Source: Legionellales bacterium
GTDB lineage: Bacteria > Pseudomonadota > Gammaproteobacteria > PIVX01
Direction: 5' to 3'
Length of the DNA stretch: 10,494 nt
Assembly (NCBI GenBank): GCA_013215905.1
Contig: JABSQI010000037.1
Span: forward strand, 1 to 10,494
Part shown: positions 6,719 to 10,494 of the stretch, piece after piece
Position numbering within the stretch: the first letter of the stretch is position 1
How the letters are laid out: every line of letters begins with the position of its first letter
Program-made: the position numbers and the translations under genes
The notes under the pieces: generated by a model
What the model was told of the DNA's origin: nothing
Seen by the model: only the letters and a program-made list of their open reading frames with translations
Database searches by the model: none

Positions 6719-7072
6719 ATGAAACATATATATTATAGAAAATCAGTAAGCGGATTTTCATTTTTAGAACTGATCTTGATATTAGCTGTAATTGGCATTC
6801 TAGCTACAATTGCTATACCTAGATTCGGTACTACTAAGGTAGATGCCCAAGATACAGTGGACGAGAGAAACCTCATTATTCTCCAAAAACAGGTTGAAAG
6901 ATACCGTATGGAAATAGGCTCATACCCAGATGAAGACGGCTTAAATAACCTTATCAATGATACTGGTTATTTTGCTGGAGGATTTCCTGCTGCCCCTTCA
7001 GGTAAAAAATATACTATTGATGCAGATGGTATTGTATCCATTGTAGATGATGTTGAGGAGATCCCCATGTAA
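6719..7072 (+). CDS. Type II secretion/type IV pilus-like pseudopilin (GspG-like)
   Basis: The 117-residue protein has a classic type IV prepilin N-terminus: an 11-residue leader with basic residues, Gly12 before the cleavage site, mature Phe1 (F13), Glu5 (E17), and a hydrophobic helix (about 13-34) ending IAIPRFG. A prepilin peptidase (PilD) would cleave and methylate it; mature length is about 105. After the helix come an amphipathic stretch and ERYRMEIGSYPDEDGLNNLI (59-78), which resembles the 'YPT..QGL..L' segment of GspG, then a short beta region APSGKKYTIDADGIVSI (92-108) and an acidic tail. It is shorter than typical GspG (about 140), so minor pseudopilin or competence-type pilin are alternatives. 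No other gsp or pil gene is in the window. It follows the ABC exporter genes by 142 bp and has its own extended -10. It converges on the outer-membrane protein gene. Confidence 0.85.
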   Translation: MKHIYYRKSVSGFSFLELILILAVIGILATIAIPRFGTTKVDAQDTVDERNLIILQKQVERYRMEIGSYPDEDGLNNLINDTGYFAGGFPAAPSGKKYTIDADGIVSIVDDVEEIPM

Positions 7073-7178
7073 ATAGTCTAACAACTTATATTGTTATGAC
7101 GAGAAAATATAAATCAACCGCCTCTTTCTATCAATAGATATGTCAACTTTACAAGAATTTTCTTAGCACACTAATTCC

Positions 7179-7198
7179 AATATCTTTGCCGATATTTT
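7179..7198 (+). terminator. Weak terminator-like hairpin after the pseudopilin gene
   Basis: AATATC (7179-7184) and GATATT (7191-7196) form a 6-bp stem around TTTGCC, followed by a short T run. It lies in the 195-bp gap between convergent genes, 107 bp past the pseudopilin stop. The stem is AT-rich and short, so this is tentative. A second small dyad TAACAA/TTGTTA (7079-7096) just after the stop has no T tract. Confidence 0.2.
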
Positions 7199-7267
7199 CT
7201 ATGTCTAAGACTAAGCTCTTTTCCTATTTTTTTGCAACAATAATAATAGTTCTTCTGTTTTATATTG

Positions 7268-8062
7268 CTAGGCAATTATCGCCTTGATTCCTACGTTAAC
7301 AGAGTGCGTTTGTAAATTATCTTTAAAGATACTTGCAGTTTTGTTTATATTACTAGAATAATCTGTATTATAACTATATGGCGTAGATATAAAATATCTA
7401 TATTCTGCTATTAAACTTAAAATTTTACTAAAATAATACTGTGTACCAACCATAAGCTGAAAAGATACCTCATTTTCACTAACTGTTGCTACCTTATCTG
7501 ATATTAAGGTTGTAGAATTTCCATTTATATCTACAACCGTTTTCTTTTCTTTAAGCCTGATATTAGCTACACCCACACCTATACCTAAAAATGGCACCAG
7601 GCTACTTGAAACTAACTTTGTAAAATCATAATAGACGTTCCCACCAAAAAATGTACTGCACAAATCACCTTGTGATTTATTAGTTGTTGTATTCAGATCT
7701 ATATCCTGAGTACGTGTATTACCTTTAAGACTATAATTGAATATTAAATCTTTAGCCTGACCTCTTGTATGATGTATATCTAACTCTAAACGCATATTAA
7801 TAGACATAAAGTGTTTTCCAATTGCAAGCCCCCCATTGAATCCAGGATCAAACTTATAGGCATATTTTACTGACTGAGTACCTCCACCATCTGAAGCAGG
7901 TAATGATCTTGTTTGTGTATTGTTACTTAGATCTCCAAGATGGCTATATCCTAGCTTAGCAGCTAAATAAATATTATTTCCTGCAGCATTTGCCGCATTT
8001 AAATTTCCTGTCGAGCTAATTATTAATAAGAAAATTCCTAGAAGACAATTCTTTTTTTCCAT
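7268..8062 (-). CDS. Outer-membrane beta-barrel protein
   Basis: The 264-residue product starts with a Sec signal peptide: MEKKN, a hydrophobic core (6-19), and small residues before a likely cleavage after A23 or A26. The mature part alternates polar and aromatic or hydrophobic residues in strands such as NIYLAAKLGYSHLGDL (29-44), NVYYDF, LVPFLGIGVGVANIRL and ILSLIAEYRYF, typical of small OmpW/Opa or Msp-like barrels of about eight strands. Loops rich in N, S, T and D are probably surface-exposed. The last residues (VNVGIKAIIA) do not end in the aromatic residue usually recognised by the BAM machinery. There is a strong Shine-Dalgarno site and a near-consensus promoter, suggesting an abundant surface protein. 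It is divergent from a winged-helix nuclease-like gene. Its precise family and function are not recognisable by eye. Confidence 0.82.
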   Translation of the reverse strand: MEKKNCLLGIFLLIISSTGNLNAANAAGNNIYLAAKLGYSHLGDLSNNTQTRSLPASDGGGTQSVKYAYKFDPGFNGGLAIGKHFMSINMRLELDIHHTRGQAKDLIFNYSLKGNTRTQDIDLNTTTNKSQGDLCSTFFGGNVYYDFTKLVSSSLVPFLGIGVGVANIRLKEKKTVVDINGNSTTLISDKVATVSENEVSFQLMVGTQYYFSKILSLIAEYRYFISTPYSYNTDYSSNINKTASIFKDNLQTHSVNVGIKAIIA

Positions 8063-8068
8063 AAAATA

Positions 8069-8074
8069 TCCCTT
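8069..8074 (-). promoter_or_regulatory. Strong Shine-Dalgarno of the barrel gene
   Basis: AAGGGA on the minus strand, six bases before the ATG at 8062. It fixes the start codon and is one of only two strong Shine-Dalgarno sites noticed in this window. Confidence 0.7.
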
Positions 8075-8104
8075 AATTCATTCCAAATAGAACCATTTTT
8101 TTGG

Positions 8105-8133
8105 ATGATACTCAATATGTCTAATGCTGTCAA
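8105..8133 (-). promoter_or_regulatory. Near-consensus sigma70 promoter of the barrel gene
   Basis: TTGACA (8128-8133) and TATCAT (8105-8110) are separated by exactly 17 bp. The predicted start near 8098 gives a leader of about 36 nt. This is the strongest promoter seen in the window, consistent with an abundant outer-membrane protein. Confidence 0.75.
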
Positions 8134-8231
8134 TGCATTATCTATCAACAATTTATTATAATTATATATACTTTATAAATTCATTTTTTTGATTTCATCA
8201 GATAGCAAATTCTACATATAGATAATTAGTC

Positions 8232-8241
8232 AAGTCGACTT
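8232..8241. repeat. 10-bp perfect palindrome AAGTCGACTT
   Basis: A perfect palindrome in the divergent region, flanked by AGT and ACT (8228-8230 and near 8245) that continue the symmetry imperfectly. It could be an operator for either neighbour, for example autoregulation by the winged-helix protein encoded just downstream. A chance palindrome cannot be excluded. Confidence 0.3.
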
Positions 8242-8276
8242 TAAACTAACCACAAGACAACAAATTTAAAAAACCT

Positions 8277-8291
8277 CTGTCGTATACACAG
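8277..8291. promoter_or_regulatory. LexA-like dyad with one-base-short spacing
   Basis: CTGT (8277-8280) and ACAG (8288-8291) flank a 7-bp centre containing GTATAC. The gammaproteobacterial LexA box is CTGT-N8-ACAG, so the half-sites match but the spacing is one base short. It lies 42 bp before the ATG of the winged-helix nuclease-like gene, well placed for repression. LexA binding is doubtful; another dimeric repressor is possible. Confidence 0.3.
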
Positions 8292-8333
8292 TAGGTTTTG
8301 CATTTTCTTCTAACATCTGGCACTGTTAAACAA

Positions 8334-8963
8334 ATGAATGTTCAATTGACTGAGCGTGATATAAATTTACTGCATTGGATTAATGGTCTTGGGTTTATAG
8401 ATATAGAACATGCCAAGACAAAATTAAATATTGATAAATCAACTGCATATAAGAGACTAAAAAAACTAGTTGATAACAATTATTTAATTTATGAAAAAAT
8501 ATTTTTTAACAGTCCTGGTGTATATAGACTATCCAAAAAAGGTTTTCAGTCTTCTAATGACGATTTATCACCATTAGCTAGAATTAATATAGCAAAGTAT
8601 AACCATGATATAACCGTTGCCAAAGTAGCTTTATTTTTAACTAATAAATATTCTGAAAAATCTTTTATAAGTGAAAGAAGAATTAGGAGATTTCGTAGCC
8701 AAAATAACTTTAATGAGAAAGGACACATCTGCGACGGCTGTATTACCATAGGTAATCAAAAAATTGCTCTTGAAATAGAATTATCAGGAAAGAGTCGTCA
8801 TAGAAGAGAAGCAATCATTAAATATTACACTCGAGCTTTTGAATATGATCAAATCTGGTATATCTACGCTACAGATGCAATAAAGAAGCAAATTTTACCT
8901 CTAATCTCCAGAAGAAAGTTTATTAAACTAGTTCCTCTTGAATCATTAATACATATTAAATAG
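8334..8963 (+). CDS. Winged-helix, PD-(D/E)xK-like protein resembling replication-relaxation/mobilisation proteins
   Basis: The 209-residue protein begins with a winged helix-turn-helix (about 5-72: LTERDINLLHWI, then KSTAYKRLKKLVDNNYLI, then a VYRLSKKG wing). The second half has H91-D92, ERRIRRFR (114-121), then D134 in HICDG and E147-I-E149-L-S-G-K153, followed by SRHRREAIIKYY. This resembles a PD-(D/E)xK nuclease fold as in Replic_Relax-type plasmid replication and relaxation proteins and some mobilisation accessory proteins. The family assignment is from motif pattern only. Its role may be DNA binding or nicking on a plasmid or integrated element; no relaxase, integrase or transfer gene is next to it. 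An in-frame TTG at 8298 would add 12 unsupported residues, so the ATG is used; its ribosome-binding site is weak. Two dyads lie upstream. It converges on the YecA-like gene with a 9-bp gap. Confidence 0.68.
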   Translation: MNVQLTERDINLLHWINGLGFIDIEHAKTKLNIDKSTAYKRLKKLVDNNYLIYEKIFFNSPGVYRLSKKGFQSSNDDLSPLARINIAKYNHDITVAKVALFLTNKYSEKSFISERRIRRFRSQNNFNEKGHICDGCITIGNQKIALEIELSGKSRHRREAIIKYYTRAFEYDQIWYIYATDAIKKQILPLISRRKFIKLVPLESLIHIK

Positions 8964-8972
8964 TTTGATACT

Positions 8973-9680
8973 CTAATGTAGTACTAAACAACAATCTTTA
9001 TATTTTTCCCCACTGCCACACATACATTTATTATAATATTCTTTAAAATTAAATTCTAATAATCTTGATTTATTATCGCCTTCATCTTCACCATCGCTGA
9101 GCCAATATTGGTAGGTTGAATTAACAACTTCAGCTAATTTGTATACAGACTGCTGTCTGATTTCTTTCACAGATTTATCAATTTTGTTATTCTCAAGTTC
9201 ATTGAGTAAAATGTCATCTTCAACTGCTAGCGTTATAATAGGATGTAATAATTCAGCTTGCTTATTTTTTCCGATATAAGACAACATGCCCATGCTAACC
9301 CCATTAATAAACCCTTTACACCAATCCCTGGCAATTTTTTCAAGCTGTTCATAGCAATCAATTTTCACTAGTTTCTTAAATTCTGTTATTGGACTATATT
9401 TACCATGTTCTAATTTGTTTTTTATATCATCAAAATGTTTAATCGCGCATTCTTTCATTGCCTTACTAGCTATTATCTCTGATTTACTGGTTTTTTTTGA
9501 TTCTTTAATATCTGTTCGTTTAATACCAAGCATATCTAACCAATTTTTTTGGTCAATCTCTCTAGGCTCACATATCATACAAGCTATAAAACCCTGCATT
9601 TCTATTAGAGAAAAATCACAGTGTTCCTGCAAAATACTATCGGCAATACGATCTTTATTATTTAATAATTTAAAGTTCAT
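8973..9680 (-). CDS. YecA/UPF0149 family protein with C-terminal SEC-C zinc motif
   Basis: The 235-residue protein has the UPF0149 pattern: an N-terminal helix with SLIEMQGFIACMICEPREI...NWLDMLG (24-52), a central DWCKGFINGVSMGM (118-131) and HPIITLAVEDD (145-155). It ends in a SEC-C motif, CMCGSGEKYKDCC (219-231), with zinc ligands C219, C221, C230 and C231. The motif is the same as at the C-terminus of SecA, where it binds zinc and contacts SecB and ribosomes. E. coli YecA, which has this layout, has been linked to SecA-like binding behaviour, but the role of the family is not settled. Here the gene starts 15 bp after an exported small heat-shock protein gene and is probably co-transcribed. 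The linker 53-75 is lysine-rich and lowly conserved in appearance. No strong Shine-Dalgarno site is visible, so translational coupling is possible. Confidence 0.85.
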   Translation of the reverse strand: MNFKLLNNKDRIADSILQEHCDFSLIEMQGFIACMICEPREIDQKNWLDMLGIKRTDIKESKKTSKSEIIASKAMKECAIKHFDDIKNKLEHGKYSPITEFKKLVKIDCYEQLEKIARDWCKGFINGVSMGMLSYIGKNKQAELLHPIITLAVEDDILLNELENNKIDKSVKEIRQQSVYKLAEVVNSTYQYWLSDGEDEGDNKSRLLEFNFKEYYNKCMCGSGEKYKDCCLVLH

Positions 9681-9695
9681 GATTATTTACTTGCT

Positions 9696-10163
9696 CTAAT
9701 TTATTTTAATCTCCCGAGCTGTCTTTTTTGTACTTTTAGGAGCATCAATTTTTAAGACACCTTTTTCTAATTTAACTTTAATATCACCATCAACGTCTAA
9801 ATCCCTCAATTTGAAACTTCTAGACAACTCTCCTTTAGACATTCTCTCCTTTAGTATATATTCATTATCAGATTTTTCTTTGTTTGACAAAACAATTTTT
9901 ATAGATAATAAATTTTCTTTGACAGTGATCTTAATGTCTTTTTTTTCTATTCCTGGAACATCAGTTTTTATTTCATAATAATCAGACTTATTTTTAATGT
10001 CTGTTGCCAAAAAATTATCTCTACATAGTTTATCTAACATTTTATTAGCATCTGGGAAAACTGGCCCAAAGTCATCAAAATCTATTACATATGATTGACG
10101 ATATGAATTTGCGCTACCTAATATAACTATCCCAAAGAATATAACAATCAATTTTCTCATCAT
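9696..10163 (-). CDS. Small heat-shock protein (Hsp20) with a signal peptide
   Basis: The 155-residue protein has an alpha-crystallin domain from about 54 to 142: DYYEIKTDVPGIEKKDIKI (61-79), KERMSKGELSRSFKL (105-119) and the signature LEKGVLKIDAPK (132-143), followed by the C-terminal I-x-I motif I152-K-I154 used for oligomer assembly. ATP-independent holdase activity is expected. Unusually, the N-terminus is a typical Sec signal peptide: MMRK, a hydrophobic core (5-16) and small residues with probable cleavage after S20 (-3 Ala18, -1 Ser20). The usual long Hsp20 N-terminal arm is reduced to about 33 residues after cleavage. The protein may therefore act in the periplasm, or be membrane-tethered if not cleaved. 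The start is fixed by GGTGGAG five bases upstream of the first ATG; a longer open frame to 10223 lacks such support. YecA-like gene follows after 15 bp. Confidence 0.88.
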   Translation of the reverse strand: MMRKLIVIFFGIVILGSANSYRQSYVIDFDDFGPVFPDANKMLDKLCRDNFLATDIKNKSDYYEIKTDVPGIEKKDIKITVKENLLSIKIVLSNKEKSDNEYILKERMSKGELSRSFKLRDLDVDGDIKVKLEKGVLKIDAPKSTKKTAREIKIN

Positions 10164-10168
10164 ATTTT

Positions 10169-10196
10169 CTCCACCCGTAATTATTTCATAATTATA
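10169..10196 (-). promoter_or_regulatory. Shine-Dalgarno and possible -10 of the Hsp20-YecA operon
   Basis: GGTGGAG (10169-10175, minus) lies five bases from the ATG and decides the start. TATAAT (10191-10196, minus) is a possible -10 with a leader of about 20 nt; no good -35 is present and no sigma32-type CCCCATNT element was found nearby. Confidence 0.5.
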
Positions 10197-10398
10197 TCTT
10201 TGTCTTCCCAACACATATATCAAATAATGTTATTTTCATCCAAGATTTTAAATATGGTTTTCCTATGCTTATTCTGCCAAACATTTTAAAATATCTTATA
10301 TCCTGAATTTAGTGAAATCTTGTTTTCTTATTTTATACACCTAACAATCTTATTTTCAATATAATTTTTAAAATTTTTTTATACAATAAATATTTAAT
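10197..10398. other. AT-rich non-coding stretch
   Basis: About 200 bp with no reading frame of note, after the Hsp20 leader and before the GC-rich island. It contains several TATAAT or TACAAT-like strings on the plus strand close to the island (around 10356 and 10382), any of which could start a short transcript into it, but such strings are expected by chance at this base composition. Confidence 0.4.
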
Positions 10399-10456
10399 AC
10401 GGCCGATCGTCTAGAAGGTGGCCTTTCAAAACGGCCGGCCGAAGGCCGGTTTTTTT
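10399..10456 (+). ncRNA. GC-rich island: candidate small RNA or structured element
   Basis: In a very AT-rich setting this 58-bp block is abruptly GC-rich. ACGGCCG occurs twice (10399-10405 and 10431-10437), and GGCC occurs five times. GGCCG (10401-10405) can pair with TGGCC (10419-10423), and the second half is a terminator hairpin. No open gene reads into it on the plus strand, so a short independent RNA is one reading. Alternatives are a bidirectional terminator for a gene beyond the right edge, or a dispersed palindromic repeat. I do not recognise a known RNA family. Confidence 0.3.
10434..10456 (+). terminator. Strong intrinsic terminator
   Basis: CCGGCC (10435-10440), loop GAA and GGCCGG (10444-10449) form a perfect 6-bp all-GC stem followed at once by seven T (10450-10456). 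On the minus strand the stem is followed by CCG and four T, so it could also stop transcription from a gene beyond the right edge, less efficiently. Confidence 0.85.
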
Positions 10457-10494
10457 GCATTTTTTGCTTTTTATATACCGCACCACATGCGACG

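Noticed and set aside
8298..8333. TTG start for the winged-helix nuclease-like gene
   Set aside because: The upstream AGG is too close to the TTG, and the 12 added residues do not extend the winged-helix pattern; the ATG at 8334 is preferred.
9415..9699. 94-codon open frame on the plus strand
   Set aside because: It is antisense to the YecA-like gene, which carries real UPF0149 and SEC-C motifs.
10164..10223. Longer Hsp20 frame from 10223
   Set aside because: It would place the signal peptide inside the protein, and the strong GGTGGAG site belongs to the ATG at 10163.
10399..10456. GC-rich island as part of a tRNA or rRNA
   Set aside because: No cloverleaf, T-loop GTTCRA motif or rRNA stretch can be made out.

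Overview
The window is strongly AT-rich (judged by eye, not counted) and carries eleven protein genes in short runs on both strands, plus two longer non-coding stretches. The housekeeping proteins look gammaproteobacterial. PriA has the YYHHPIG...LPxLLRQG stretch and the eight-cysteine zinc spacing of E. coli PriA, and RpiA aligns with E. coli RpiA almost end to end. With the low GC, this suggests an AT-rich, probably host-associated gammaproteobacterium. I cannot place it to order or genus. There is no rRNA, tRNA, CRISPR array or recognisable insertion sequence.

Left part (1-4528): priA (minus; replication restart helicase) and rpiA (plus; ribose-5-phosphate isomerase) diverge from a 45-bp gap in which one 10-bp AT block can act as the -10 element for both strands. 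rpiA is followed by an NAD-dependent sugar epimerase/dehydratase-like gene. That gene converges, with only 5 bp between stops, on a membrane-anchored SAM methyltransferase (minus).

Middle part (4529-7072): a 358-bp non-coding stretch holds an orphan extended -10 promoter, a terminator-like hairpin, a second AT hairpin and then the promoter of an ABC-exporter pair. The ATPase (with an altered Walker A) overlaps an ABC-2 type permease gene. A short type II secretion/type IV pilus-like major pseudopilin gene follows under its own TGCTATAAT promoter. ATPase, permease and pseudopilin may be one envelope or secretion module, but no other secretion gene is visible.

Right part (7073-10494): an outer-membrane beta-barrel protein gene (minus) has a near-consensus promoter and Shine-Dalgarno site. 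It diverges from a winged-helix plus PD-(D/E)xK-like protein resembling replication-relaxation/mobilisation proteins, whose upstream region holds two dyads. A minus-strand pair follows: a small heat-shock protein with an apparent export signal and, 15 bp downstream, a YecA/UPF0149 protein with a C-terminal SEC-C zinc motif. The right end is an AT-rich non-coding stretch interrupted by a sharply GC-rich island ending in a strong intrinsic terminator, which may be a small RNA or the edge of a neighbouring unit.

The points most worth following are the exported Hsp20/YecA pair, the ABC exporter with abnormal Walker A next to a pseudopilin, the structured leader before it, the shared priA/rpiA promoter, and the GC-rich island at the right end.
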